Shown here: positions 18,024-25,541 of the stretch, one piece after another | Position numbering within the stretch: position 1 is the first letter of the stretch | Layout of the letters: every line of letters begins with the position of its first letter | Assembly: GCA_020200095.1 (NCBI GenBank) | Contig: JAIVJJ010000026.1 | Span: 1 to 36,578 of the forward strand | DNA from: Acidobacteriota bacterium | GTDB lineage: Bacteria > Acidobacteriota > Blastocatellia > Pyrinomonadales > Pyrinomonadaceae | DNA: 36,578 bases | Reading direction: 5' to 3' | Made by a program: the position numbers and the translations under genes | The notes under the pieces: generated by a model | What the model was told of the DNA's origin: nothing | What the model saw: only the letters and a program-made list of their open reading frames with translations | Database searches by the model: none

Positions 18024-18536
18024 ATGATAGTTGATTTAATTACTATTAAGGATTCGCAAACTGCTTTCAACTTCTTGCTTCAAGCCAATGAAATTGATTT
18101 AGAAAGTGAGACGGCAAAAGTAAGAAATACGACTAAAGTTGAAGCAAATGTAAAGAAGGGAATTGCGCAGACTGATGTTAAAGGAAAAATTTATACTGAT
18201 TTAGAAATTGAATGCAGCCGCTGTTTGCAGCCAACCGAAAATTCTTTTGAAATTCCGTTTAGTGCGGTTTTTGTAACGCCGGAAAATTACACGGAAGCGA
18301 AAGAAGCCGAACTTAAAGGCGAAGATTTAGAAGTTTCGATTTTTGAAGGCGATAAAATAGATTTGAAAGAACTCGTGCGTGAGCAGATTTTATTAAACCT
18401 GCCGATACAGGTTTTTTGCCGAGAAGATTGTAAAGGTTTGTGTCAGAAATGCGGAGCGAACCTAAATTTGATAGATTGTAATTGTGAGGAAAAAGAAGTT
18501 GACCCAAGATGGGCGGCTTTGAAGAACTTGAAATAA
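18024..18536 (+). CDS. yceD: YceD/DUF177-family protein (rRNA accumulation factor)
   Basis: About 170 residues from ATG 18024 (MIVDLITIKDSQ). A CSRCL pair in the middle and a Cys cluster near the end (FCREDCKGLCQKCGANLN...CNC) mark DUF177, with probable zinc binding. The family lies upstream of rpmF in very many bacteria and is linked to 23S rRNA accumulation and ribosome assembly. Here, too, rpmF follows directly, separated by a heptad hairpin. The earlier start at 17982 is excluded by the promoter position. Confidence 0.9.
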   Translation: MIVDLITIKDSQTAFNFLLQANEIDLESETAKVRNTTKVEANVKKGIAQTDVKGKIYTDLEIECSRCLQPTENSFEIPFSAVFVTPENYTEAKEAELKGEDLEVSIFEGDKIDLKELVREQILLNLPIQVFCREDCKGLCQKCGANLNLIDCNCEEKEVDPRWAALKNLK

Positions 18537-18605
18537 ATTTCAGATTTCAAATTCCAAATTGGAAAAACCAATAATCTGGAATTTGAAATCTGAAATTTGA
18601 AATTT
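18535..18605. repeat. Heptad hairpin (AATTTCA type) between yceD and rpmF
   Basis: The left arm (18535-18560) reads AATTTCA, GATTTCA, AATTCCA, AATT. The right arm (18577-18605) is the complement with one extra unit. It starts at the yceD stop codon. Unlike several others it is followed by a normal GGAG before the rpmF start. Confidence 0.85.
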
Positions 18606-18616
18606 ACGGAGTAACT

Positions 18617-18802
18617 ATGCCAAATCCAAAACGCAGACATTCAAAATCACGCACGCGCCAGCGTCGGGCGCACGACGCTTTAAAGACGCCGCAGTTTTAT
18701 CTTGATAAAGACACGGGCGAGCCGATGCAGCCGCACCGAATTAATCCTAAAACGGGAATGTATAAAGGTCGTCAAATAATCGAAGTCGAAGAAAGTGAAT
18801 AG
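18617..18802 (+). CDS. rpmF: Ribosomal protein bL32
   Basis: A 61-residue basic protein with the typical N-terminus MPNPKRRHSKSRTRQRRAHD and no CxxC zinc pairs, so it is the zinc-independent form. A component of the large ribosomal subunit. GGAG lies 8 bases before the ATG. It is flanked on both sides by heptad repeats. The usual partner plsX does not follow; fabH comes next. Confidence 0.95.
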   Translation: MPNPKRRHSKSRTRQRRAHDALKTPQFYLDKDTGEPMQPHRINPKTGMYKGRQIIEVEESE

Positions 18803-18805
18803 TTT

Positions 18806-18861
18806 AATTTGCAATTTGCGATTTGCGATTGAACAGTTCAATCCAAAATCCAAAATCCAAA
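18806..18861. repeat. Heptad arrays between rpmF and fabH
   Basis: AATTTGC, AATTTGC, GATTTGC, GATTGAAC is followed by GTTCAATC, CAAAATC, CAAAATC, CAAA. The centre is a perfect 8-bp hairpin (GATTGAAC-A-GTTCAATC); the outer units pair imperfectly (about 5 of 7). The fabH ATG directly continues the last unit. Confidence 0.75.
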
Positions 18862-19845
18862 ATGGCAAATAACGCTGGAATCATCGGAATGGGACACGCT
18901 TATCCGAGCGGCATTTTAACCAATGCTGATTTGGAGAAAATCGTTGACACTAGCGATGAGTGGATAACTTCGCGCACGGGCATCAAACAGCGTCATAAAG
19001 CAGCCGAGGGTGAATACACTTCGCAGTTCGGAACTTTAGCGGCGAAACAGGCGTTAGATCGTGCTGGTTTGAAAGCCGAAGATATAGAGATTATTATCTG
19101 CGCGACCACAACGCCCGACCAGATAATGCCTTCGACAGGTGCTTTAATTCAAGCAGAAATCGGCGCGAGAAACGCCGCCGGAATGGACGTTTTTGCGGCT
19201 TGTTCGGGCTTTTTGTATGGTTTGACAATGGTTGAATCAATGATTCGAACCGGACAAATCCGTAATGCTCTGGTTATCGGCGCGGAAATTTTGACCAAAT
19301 ACGTTGATTATACAGACCGCTCGACGTGTGTTATTTTTGGCGACGGCGCGGGCGCGGCAGTTGTCAGCGCAGTTCCCGAAGACAGAGGAATTTTAGCGAC
19401 GAAAATTATGTCCGACGGACGTTTCGCCGAACAGCTTTACGCGCCCGGCGGCGGCACGCGAATGGGAACGACAAAGGAAACAATTGACGGCGGAATGCAT
19501 TTTTTCAAGATGAAAGGCAACGAGCTTTTCAAGATTGCCGTGCGCTCGATGGCGGATATTTCAAAGGAAATGCTCGACAAAGCCGGTTATACGGTTGATG
19601 ATGTTGACCTTGTGATTCCACATCAGGCAAATCAACGAATCACCGACGCAGTTGCCGGACGGCTTGGCGTACCGGAAGAAAAAGTTTACTCAAATATCGC
19701 CGAACACGGCAATACTTCGTCAGCTTCAATTCCGATTGCTCTCGATGAATGTTTACAATCGGGAAAAATCAAAGAAGGCGATTTAGTTTTGCTGACGGCT
19801 TTCGGCGGCGGCGTAACGTGGGGCGGAACACTTGTCAGATTTTAG
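18862..19845 (+). CDS. fabH: Beta-ketoacyl-ACP synthase III
   Basis: A 327-residue initiating condensing enzyme (acetyl-CoA + malonyl-ACP). The catalytic triad is at the canonical spacing: C114 in VFAACSGFL, H254 in VIPHQANQRI and N284 in EHGNTSSASIP. ITSRTGIKQRH and the GGGVTWG C-terminus are also present. The frame extends upstream to 18823, but those residues (SIQNPKSK) are translated heptad repeat, so MANNAGIIG is taken as the start. There is no clear ribosome-binding site. Length normal. Confidence 0.95.
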   Translation: MANNAGIIGMGHAYPSGILTNADLEKIVDTSDEWITSRTGIKQRHKAAEGEYTSQFGTLAAKQALDRAGLKAEDIEIIICATTTPDQIMPSTGALIQAEIGARNAAGMDVFAACSGFLYGLTMVESMIRTGQIRNALVIGAEILTKYVDYTDRSTCVIFGDGAGAAVVSAVPEDRGILATKIMSDGRFAEQLYAPGGGTRMGTTKETIDGGMHFFKMKGNELFKIAVRSMADISKEMLDKAGYTVDDVDLVIPHQANQRITDAVAGRLGVPEEKVYSNIAEHGNTSSASIPIALDECLQSGKIKEGDLVLLTAFGGGVTWGGTLVRF

Positions 19846-19883
19846 ATTTTGGATTGGTATCAAATTTAACGGCAATCCAAAAT
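19846..19883. terminator. Inverted repeat after fabH
   Basis: ATTTTGGATTG (19846-19856) pairs perfectly with CAATCCAAAAT (19873-19883), starting just after the fabH stop. No strong T tract follows, so this may reduce readthrough or protect the mRNA rather than fully terminate. The sequence resembles the AAAATCC heptads before fabH. Confidence 0.5.
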
Positions 19884-19921
19884 AACTTTTGAAGAAAGTT
19901 TGTAAAATAATTTGAATTTTA

Positions 19922-20578
19922 ATGAGCGACCAATCGTCGATCGAAAATCGCCAATCGAAAATCGCCTTTCTTTTTCCCGGTCAAGGTTCGCAAGCCGTCG
20001 GAATGGGCAAAGATTTGTTTGATAATTTCGCCGCTTCAAGAGAAGTTTTTGAAGAAGCAAACGATGCGCTCGGGTTTAAATTATCGGAGATGTGTTTTGC
20101 CGGTGACGATGCGGATTTGCAATTAACGACAAATACGCAGCCGGCGATTTTGACAACTTCGGTTGCAGCATTCCGTGCGATGAAAAGCGAAAATTTTCCG
20201 ATGCCGAATTTTGTCGCCGGACATAGTTTGGGCGAATATTCAGCGCTTGTTGCGGCAGATGCGATAAGTTTTTTTGATGCCGTGAAAACCGTGAGAGAAC
20301 GCGGGACATATATGCAAGAGGCGGTTCCGGTCGGAGTAGGCGCGATGGCGGCAATTTTGGACTTACCGCTCGAAACAATTGAAATCGCTTGTGAAGAAGC
20401 CTCGCAAGGCGAAGTTTGCAGTCCGGCAAATATAAATTCTGCAAACGGCGTTGAAACGTTTATCGAAGTTGGCGCGGGAAAAGTTTTATCGGGTTTGGTT
20501 AAACAAATTAACCGTGATGTTCGCTGTTTGAATATCGAAAATTCAACTACATTAAAAGAAGCATTAGAAATTTTATAA
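19922..20578 (+). CDS. fabD: Malonyl-CoA:ACP transacylase with a large internal deletion
   Basis: 218 residues, against about 310 for the family. The first half is normal: IAFLFPGQGSQAVGMG, Gln in TNTQPAILT, nucleophile Ser102 in AGHSLGEYSA, the Arg in VRERGTYMQEA and GAMAAIL. After NINSANG the sequence jumps directly to VETFIEVGAGKVLSGL, which is the C-terminal part of the family. About 100 residues are missing, including the VPSHCALM-type segment with the catalytic His. The frame is kept. The N-terminus (about residues 3-13, IENRQSK) is translated heptad repeat. As written the enzyme should be inactive. Either a true deletion with another copy elsewhere, or an assembly error around 20440-20450. 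Confidence 0.9.
   Translation: MSDQSSIENRQSKIAFLFPGQGSQAVGMGKDLFDNFAASREVFEEANDALGFKLSEMCFAGDDADLQLTTNTQPAILTTSVAAFRAMKSENFPMPNFVAGHSLGEYSALVAADAISFFDAVKTVRERGTYMQEAVPVGVGAMAAILDLPLETIEIACEEASQGEVCSPANINSANGVETFIEVGAGKVLSGLVKQINRDVRCLNIENSTTLKEALEIL
19930..19965. repeat. Heptad array inside the 5' end of fabD
   Basis: Units CAATCGT, CGATCGA, AAATCGC, CAATCGA, AAATCGC run in the coding frame of fabD and are translated as SIENRQSKI. No second, complementary arm is present. Other FabD proteins begin right at the KIAFLFPGQGSQ motif that follows. Confidence 0.75.
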
Positions 20579-20593
20579 AAACAGGAGAAAAAA

Positions 20594-20833
20594 ATGTCAG
20601 AAGTTCAGGATAAAATTAAACAAATTATTGTTGATGAATTAGGAGTAGATGAAGCGGAAGTTACCGAAAACGCCCGCTTCATCGAAGATTTAGGCGCGGA
20701 TTCGCTCGATTTGGTCGAACTCGTGATGCGTTTTGAAGAAGAATTCGACATCGAGATTCCTGATGAAGACGCGGAAAAAATTCAAAGCGTGCGTGATGCT
20801 TACGCTTATGTCGAGCAGCACAAACAAGCCTGA
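20594..20833 (+). CDS. acpP: Acyl carrier protein
   Basis: A 79-residue acidic four-helix protein. The phosphopantetheine attachment site is Ser37 in the DSL motif ([15 protein letters not shown]). It carries growing acyl chains for the surrounding fab enzymes. AGGAG precedes the ATG by 8 bases. It lies 15 bases after fabD; fabG, often found between them, is absent. Confidence 0.97.
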   Translation: MSEVQDKIKQIIVDELGVDEAEVTENARFIEDLGADSLDLVELVMRFEEEFDIEIPDEDAEKIQSVRDAYAYVEQHKQA

Positions 20834-20836
20834 TTT

Positions 20837-20913
20837 TTAGTGGTAAGTGCTAAACGGTAAGTGATAAGTTTTTTGCTTTCACTTACCACTTACCACTTAC
20901 CACTCACCACTAA
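20837..20913. repeat. Heptad hairpin (AGTGGTR type) between acpP and fabF
   Basis: The left arm (20837-20868) reads AGTGGTA, AGTGCTA, AACGGTA, AGTGATA. The right arm (20880-20913) is the complement of AGTGGTG, AGTGGTA x3. It ends 3 bases before the fabF ATG, leaving no room for a ribosome-binding site. Confidence 0.85.
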
Positions 20914-20916
20914 TCT

Positions 20917-22158
20917 ATGAAACGTCGTGTTGTTGTAACTGGACTTGGACTTGTAACGTCGTGTGGAAACGATGTCGCTTCAACTTGGGCGGCTCTGCTG
21001 CGTGGTGAGAGCGGCGTTGATTGTATAAAAAAGTTCGACACGGAAAAGTATTCGGTCAAATTTGCGGCGGAAGTCAAGAATTTTGATCCGCTCAATTTTC
21101 TTGATAAAAAAGAAGCCCGTCGAATGGGTGCGTTCACGCATTTTGCGATTGCAGCAGCAGACGAGGCGATGAAGCACAGCGGGTTGAAAATTGACGATTC
21201 AAATTCGGAAATGGCGGGAACATACATTAGTTCCGGAATCGGAGATTTTTGGGCAATCGAGCGGGAACACGATAAAATGCTCGCGCACGGACCTGACCGC
21301 GTTTCACCGTTTTTTATTCCGCAATCAATCGTTAATCTCGCTTCGGGTAATGTTTCGATTCGGCACGGTTTAAAGGGACCAAATACGGCGACGGCTACGG
21401 CTTGCGCGGCGGGCGCACACGCCATCGGTGACAGCTTCCGGATAATTGAACGGGGCGATGCCGACGTAATGGTTTGTGGCGGCGCGGAAAGCGCGATTAC
21501 GCCGATGTCAGTTGCCGGTTTTGCTTCGATGCGGGCATTATCAACCCGCAACGACGAACCGAAAAAAGCCTCGCGTCCCTTTGACCTTGAGCGCGACGGT
21601 TTTGTTATCGGCGAAGGCGCGGGTTTAATAATTTTAGAAGAACTCGAATTTGCAAAGGCTCGCGGCGCGAAAATATACGCCGAAATCGTCGGTTACGGAA
21701 TGAGTGGCGACGCTTTTCACATCACCGCGCCGGACGAAACAGGTTCTGGTCCGCGCCGCGTAATGCAGAAAGCGATAAAAGACGCCGGAATCGCGCCCGA
21801 ACAAATCGGTTACATCAACGCGCACGGCACTTCGACTCCTTATAATGATAAGTTTGAAACTCTGGCGATCAAACAAGTTTTCGGTGAACACGCCAACAAA
21901 CTTGCAGTTAGTTCAACCAAATCAATGACCGGACACGCACTCGGCGCGGCTGGGGGCGTCGAAGCGGTCTTTTCGGTTTTGGCGTTACACGAAAGGATTT
22001 TACCGCCGACGACAAATTACGAATTTCCCGACCCCGAATGCGATTTAGATTACATCCCGAACGAAGCGCGCCAAGCGGAAGTCGAATACGTTTTATCGAA
22101 CAGTTTTGGTTTTGGCGGAACAAATGCTTGTTTGATTTTTAAAAGATTTGAAGAGTAG
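20917..22158 (+). CDS. fabF: Beta-ketoacyl-ACP synthase II
   Basis: A 413-residue elongating condensing enzyme, full length. The active-site Cys163 lies in [13 protein letters not shown], with the two His in [11 protein letters not shown] and [12 protein letters not shown] and the Lys in SSTKSMTG. The C-terminus [14 protein letters not shown] is intact. Its start is placed at ATG 20917 ([11 protein letters not shown]), immediately behind the heptad hairpin. Two broken toxin-antitoxin genes follow 4 bases after its stop. Confidence 0.96.
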   Translation: MKRRVVVTGLGLVTSCGNDVASTWAALLRGESGVDCIKKFDTEKYSVKFAAEVKNFDPLNFLDKKEARRMGAFTHFAIAAADEAMKHSGLKIDDSNSEMAGTYISSGIGDFWAIEREHDKMLAHGPDRVSPFFIPQSIVNLASGNVSIRHGLKGPNTATATACAAGAHAIGDSFRIIERGDADVMVCGGAESAITPMSVAGFASMRALSTRNDEPKKASRPFDLERDGFVIGEGAGLIILEELEFAKARGAKIYAEIVGYGMSGDAFHITAPDETGSGPRRVMQKAIKDAGIAPEQIGYINAHGTSTPYNDKFETLAIKQVFGEHANKLAVSSTKSMTGHALGAAGGVEAVFSVLALHERILPPTTNYEFPDPECDLDYIPNEARQAEVEYVLSNSFGFGGTNACLIFKRFEE

Positions 22159-22162
22159 GAAA

Positions 22163-22355
22163 ATGAAGAAAGTTCAATATACTTTTTGGCAGGACGACAA
22201 GTTTTTTATCGGCTTTATTAAACGATTATCCAGATTATGAAACGCAAGCGTTTTCTAAAGAAGAATTTATCGAAAACTTAAAAGATTTGCTGAAAGATAT
22301 TGAATCCGAAGAAGTTCCGTTTGTTAAAAAAGTTGAAGAATTGGTTGTTGCCTGA
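22163..22355 (+). pseudogene. hicB: HicB-like antitoxin gene with a frameshift
   Basis: From ATG 22163 the frame reads MKKVQYTFWQDDKFFIGF and then runs off to a stop at 22238. Removing one base near 22215-22219 restores a normal short HicB-like antitoxin: LNDYPDYETQAF, then SKEEFIENLKDLL and KKVEELVVA, ending at TGA 22353-22355. The break sits in a T/A-rich run, so a sequencing indel cannot be excluded. It starts 4 bases after fabF. Confidence 0.75.
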
Positions 22356-22536
22356 TGAAAAGGCAAGATTTGATAAAACGGCTTGAAGAAATGAACTGTG
22401 TTTTAGTTCGGCACGGCGGAAAACACAAAATTGGTATGCAAATCATAAAACCAAACAATCACAGCCTGTTCCGCGCCACAAAGAAATTAACGAAAATTTA
22501 GCCAAATCAATTATCAAAAAACTTTCGGACAAGTAG
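22355..22536 (+). pseudogene. hicA: HicA-like toxin gene with a frameshift
   Basis: The start overlaps the hicB stop (TGATG at 22353-22357). The frame reads MKRQDLIKRLEEMNCVLVRH, then GGKHK with the catalytic His of HicA mRNA interferases, then shifts. Adding one base in the AAAATT run near 22425-22431 restores WYANHKTKQSQPVPRHKEIN, with LAKSIIKKLSDK following and a stop at 22534-22536. Unrepaired, it stops at 22501. Both partners are broken in the same way, so the module is inactive or the sequence has indel errors. Confidence 0.75.
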
Positions 22537-22539
22537 TAT

Positions 22540-23316
22540 ATGAAAATCATTGTTTTAATGAAACAAGTTGCCAACAAAGACGCAATTTTGCGTGTTGGCA
22601 GAGACGAAAAATGGATTGACGAATCGGATATCGCGCACCAAACAAACGAATCCGACGGTTACGCTCTCGAAGAAGCCTTACGCTTGAAAGAAGCGAAAGG
22701 CGAAGGTGAAGTTGTCGTTTGCACACTCGGCAAACAAAGCGCGAAAACGGTTTTGAAAGACGCTCTGGCGCGGGGCGCAGACCGGGCAATTCATATTTTG
22801 AATGAAAACGAAAACAAACTCTCGCCGTTTCAAATCGCCAAAACAATTGCCGACGCGATTCGTGAAGAAAATGCCGATTTGATTTTCACAGGTTTACAGT
22901 CCGATGACGCGAGTTACGGACAAACGGGTGTGATTTTAGCAGAACTTCTTGATATTCCACACGCGACGATCGTGATTGACATTGACCGTGCAAGCCTTAA
23001 CGGAAATCTTCGTATCAAACGCGAACTCGAGAGCGGCTGGTATCAATGGTTCGCTTATCAATTGCCCGCGCTTTTGACTATTCAATCCGGCATTTCGCAG
23101 ATTCGATATGCTTCATTAAAAGGAATTATGGCGGCGAAAAAGAAAGAGATTCGGGAGGTTACGCCAACGGTTGAAGAATTTAACGGAGCGCAGCGAATCG
23201 AAAAAGTTTATCTACCGCTTAAAACCAAGCAGACGCAAATTCTCGGCGATGGCGATGCGAAACGCGGGGCAACCGAGTTGGTTGAAAAATTAAAAACAGA
23301 AGTTAGAGTTCTTTAG
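22540..23316 (+). CDS. etfB: Electron transfer flavoprotein beta subunit
   Basis: A 258-residue EtfB. The N-terminus MKIIVLMKQVANKD, the ESDGYALEEALRLKE nucleotide-binding region, GADRAIHI, the FTGLQSDDASYGQTG loop and LPALLTIQSGISQIRYASLKGIMAAKKK are all family features. With EtfA it accepts electrons from acyl-CoA dehydrogenases and passes them to the quinone pool. It begins 3 bases after the restored end of hicA and 37 bp before etfA. Confidence 0.95.
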   Translation: MKIIVLMKQVANKDAILRVGRDEKWIDESDIAHQTNESDGYALEEALRLKEAKGEGEVVVCTLGKQSAKTVLKDALARGADRAIHILNENENKLSPFQIAKTIADAIREENADLIFTGLQSDDASYGQTGVILAELLDIPHATIVIDIDRASLNGNLRIKRELESGWYQWFAYQLPALLTIQSGISQIRYASLKGIMAAKKKEIREVTPTVEEFNGAQRIEKVYLPLKTKQTQILGDGDAKRGATELVEKLKTEVRVL

Positions 23317-23353
23317 TGAACAGAGAAAACCGCGATTAAAGATTTACAAAAAT

Positions 23354-24325
23354 ATGATTTTAGTATTTATCGAACATAAAAATTGCGCTTTGAATCGGGC
23401 TTCGCTCGAAGCAATTGCCGCGGCGCAAAACATCGCTAAAGATTTGGGATTAAAAGTTTCCGCTGTTATTCCATGCGACAAAGATTGCTCGCTCGCGCCC
23501 GAAATTGCCGCTTACGACATAGAAAAAGTTATTGTAGCTAAAAATGAAAATCTCGGAATTTACACGCCAGATGCTTATGCTGACGCCTGGACACAAATTA
23601 TAAATGAAACAAATCCGCAGTTTGTCGTGATGGCGCACACTTATCAAGTGCGCGATTTTGCACCGAAAGTAGCGGCGCGTCTCAGCAGGGAAGTTGTCGG
23701 CGATTGCATTCGTTATCAAAACAACGGCGGCAAACCCGTTTTCACACGGCGAATATTTTTAGGAAAACTCGATGCCGACGTGTCTGTTGAAGGCGACGCG
23801 CCTTATTTTGCGACGTTCCAATCAGGTGCATATCGCGGCGACAATGCCGTAAAAGGCGGAAATGCGCAAATCGAAACGATGAACATCGAAATTGGCAAGC
23901 CGCGAATGAAGCCCGAAGAACCTTTTCAAGAAGCGAAAGCGTCGGTTGATTTATCAAAATCAGAAATTATTGTCGCCATTGGTCGCGGCATAAAGTCTCA
24001 AGAAAACATCGCCAAAGCGCAAGAATTAGCCGATGCGCTTGGAGCAGACCTCGCCGCTTCGCGCCCGATTTGTGACGCCGAATGGCTGCCGATTGACCGT
24101 CAAATCGGCTCAAGCGGGCAAACCGTCGCGCCGAAAGTATATATCGCTCTCGGAATTAGTGGCGCGATTCAACATATCGTCGGAATGAAAAATGCGGGAA
24201 CAATTGTAGCGATTAACAAAGACGCGGAAGCACCGATTTTTGATATTGCCGATTATGGAATTGTCGGAGATTTGTTTGAAGCCCTACCCGTAATGGTTGA
24301 GGAAATTAAAAAAGCGAAAAGTTAA
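23354..24325 (+). CDS. etfA: Electron transfer flavoprotein alpha subunit
   Basis: A 323-residue EtfA, full length. The N-terminal domain has VFIEHKNCALNRASLEAIAAAQ. The C-terminal FAD domain carries VAIGRGI, ADALGADLAASRPICDAEWLP, RQIGSSGQTVAPKVYIALGISGA, QHIVGMKNAGTIVAINKD and APIFDIADYGIVGD. It forms a heterodimer with the preceding EtfB. Its stop codon overlaps the first base of a perfect heptad hairpin that separates it from a convergent gene. Confidence 0.96.
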   Translation: MILVFIEHKNCALNRASLEAIAAAQNIAKDLGLKVSAVIPCDKDCSLAPEIAAYDIEKVIVAKNENLGIYTPDAYADAWTQIINETNPQFVVMAHTYQVRDFAPKVAARLSREVVGDCIRYQNNGGKPVFTRRIFLGKLDADVSVEGDAPYFATFQSGAYRGDNAVKGGNAQIETMNIEIGKPRMKPEEPFQEAKASVDLSKSEIIVAIGRGIKSQENIAKAQELADALGADLAASRPICDAEWLPIDRQIGSSGQTVAPKVYIALGISGAIQHIVGMKNAGTIVAINKDAEAPIFDIADYGIVGDLFEALPVMVEEIKKAKS

Positions 24326-24383
24326 GTGGTAAACGGTTAGTGGTAAGTTTTGCTTCTTTACTTACCACTAACCGTTTACCACT
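24325..24383. repeat. Perfect 23-bp heptad hairpin (AGTGGTR type) after etfA
   Basis: Arms 24325-24347 and 24361-24383 are exact complements; units AGTGGTA, AACGGTT, AGTGGTA, AG. The loop is 13 bases and T-rich. It lies between convergent genes, where a bidirectional terminator is expected. Confidence 0.88.
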
Positions 24384-24387
24384 GTTT

Positions 24388-24771
24388 TCAAATCATATCT
24401 TCTTCAGTTTTAGAATTTTCGTCCAGCTCGTAACGATTGCGGTCTCGTTTTTCCATTTTTTCAAGTAAATCAAGCGGCTCATTGTCTTGAAAATCAATAC
24501 CCATCGCGTGGGCGTTTTCTTCGACATCAGATTGGTCTGGCGTCGGGTTATGACCGCCGACTGCCTCCGAACCGGTGCTGTTGACGTCTGCCCAGTCAGC
24601 GTCAATGTCGCCGCCAGAATCGGCTGGTGAAGACGAATGATGTTCCTTCAAACGTTCAATCAATTCGTTCGGCGCCTGCGGCGCGTGGGCGATTTCCTCA
24701 TCGATAAACTGTTGTATTTCCGGGTCGGGAAGCGTTTCGTTCTCGTAAAATTCCAACTCTTTGCCTGTCAT
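24388..24771 (-). CDS. Small acidic protein, DUF6335-like
   Basis: A 127-residue, very acidic, probably disordered protein. The middle SGGDIDADWADVNSTGSEAV, followed by GGHNPTPDQSDVEE, and the end EPLDLLEKMEKRDRNRYELDE are reminiscent of the DUF6335 family seen in cyanobacteria and other bacteria; this assignment is from memory. Function unknown. No membrane segment or signal. It is the last gene of a minus-strand run of small genes. Confidence 0.7.
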   Translation of the reverse strand: MTGKELEFYENETLPDPEIQQFIDEEIAHAPQAPNELIERLKEHHSSSPADSGGDIDADWADVNSTGSEAVGGHNPTPDQSDVEENAHAMGIDFQDNEPLDLLEKMEKRDRNRYELDENSKTEEDMI

Positions 24772-24840
24772 AATTTTCCTCTTTGTAACTTTTATTCATC
24801 TAAAGAATAGCACAGCGAAAGCGACGAAAGAAACAATTTT

Positions 24841-25113
24841 TCAAATGAAAACAATTGATTGTGCCGATGGAATCTCAAAACGCCTGCGGCAGCGATTGTT
24901 TTTGCACATCAACATATCGTCAACACGCACCATATAATTGCGCGATTTTTCAAAACGCGCCCGGTCCTGCTCATTCATTCGTCCGGGTGAGTTTTTCTTT
25001 TTTGTGCGTTTCAGCCAGCGAACATCATATTCGTTGCGCTCGCGGCAAAAAGGGCAGGCAAAGCTCGCCTTTTTTGTTTCTTGCCTTTCGTCGAAAATAT
25101 CTCGTTCATTCAT
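24841..25113 (-). CDS. Small zinc-ribbon protein of unknown function
   Basis: A 90-residue basic protein with two Cys pairs: ACPFC near residues 19-22 and MCKNNRC near residues 70-76, spaced as in a zinc ribbon. The region between them is highly charged (KRTKKKNSPGRMNEQDRARF). No family was recognised. The ATG at 25113 has no clear ribosome-binding site; a heptad hairpin ends 9 bases upstream. Confidence 0.65.
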   Translation of the reverse strand: MNERDIFDERQETKKASFACPFCRERNEYDVRWLKRTKKKNSPGRMNEQDRARFEKSRNYMVRVDDMLMCKNNRCRRRFEIPSAQSIVFI

Positions 25114-25122
25114 ATGATTTAA

Positions 25123-25184
25123 AGTTCAAAGCTTAATATTCAAGGCTGTTTTGTGTTTGAACCTTGAACATTAAGCTTTGAACT
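25123..25184. repeat. Heptad hairpin (AAGTTCA/AAGCTTA type)
   Basis: Arms 25123-25145 and 25162-25184 pair at 22 of 23 positions; units AGTTCAA, AGCTTAA, TATTCAA, GG. It supplies part of the TAG stop of the DUF971 gene (25183-25185) and lies just before the zinc-ribbon gene start. Confidence 0.85.
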
Positions 25185-25473
25185 AACTTGCGAGTTCGCG
25201 CAAGTATTTGAAACTATAAATTCCCGATTCGTGACCGTCCGAAAAGTGAAAATTCAACGCGTAACGCCCGACGACCGTAAGGTGCGAAAATGATAAATCG
25301 TCTGAGACGGTTTCATCTTTTAACATTTTCTCGCCCGTCCATTCGTTGATGCAGCCCGCGCACGGACACGCTCTTCTAAGTTGCGCGGCATTGTACTCAG
25401 TTTCCGCTTCGTCCGACCATTTTATTGAAAGTTCAGAATCGCTTTCTTCAACAATTTGCGTTGGCTCAATCAT
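25183..25473 (-). CDS. DUF971-family protein
   Basis: A 96-residue protein with the DUF971 (gamma-butyrobetaine hydroxylase N-terminal-like) pattern: LSIKWSDEAETEYNAAQLRRACPCAGCINEWTG, given here as separate features: SIKWSD, the LRRACPCAGC Cys motif and the C-terminal VGRYALNFHFSDGHESGIYSF. Members bind metal or help Fe-S protein maturation in some systems; the exact role here is unknown. It lies between ytxJ and the zinc-ribbon gene with heptad repeats on both sides. Confidence 0.85.
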   Translation of the reverse strand: MIEPTQIVEESDSELSIKWSDEAETEYNAAQLRRACPCAGCINEWTGEKMLKDETVSDDLSFSHLTVVGRYALNFHFSDGHESGIYSFKYLRELAS

Positions 25474-25480
25474 AAAAATA

Positions 25481-25541
25481 GATGTCCAGATGTTAGTCGG
25501 AAGGAAAAACTTATCTTTAATGTCTAGCCTCTAACATCTTT
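25481..25541. repeat. Heptad repeat (GATGTTA type) between ytxJ and the DUF971 gene
   Basis: On the minus strand GATGTTA, GAGGCTA, GACATTA, AAGATAA covers the ytxJ stop and its last codons (MLEARH). The other side (25481-25497) has GATGTCC, AGATGTT, AG. AGATGTTAG (25488-25496) pairs with CTAACATCT (25531-25539). Weaker pairing than at other sites. Confidence 0.6.

Noticed and set aside
18823-18861. N-terminal extension of FabH (SSIQNPKSK)
   Set aside because: It is translated heptad repeat; family proteins begin at the ATG at 18862.
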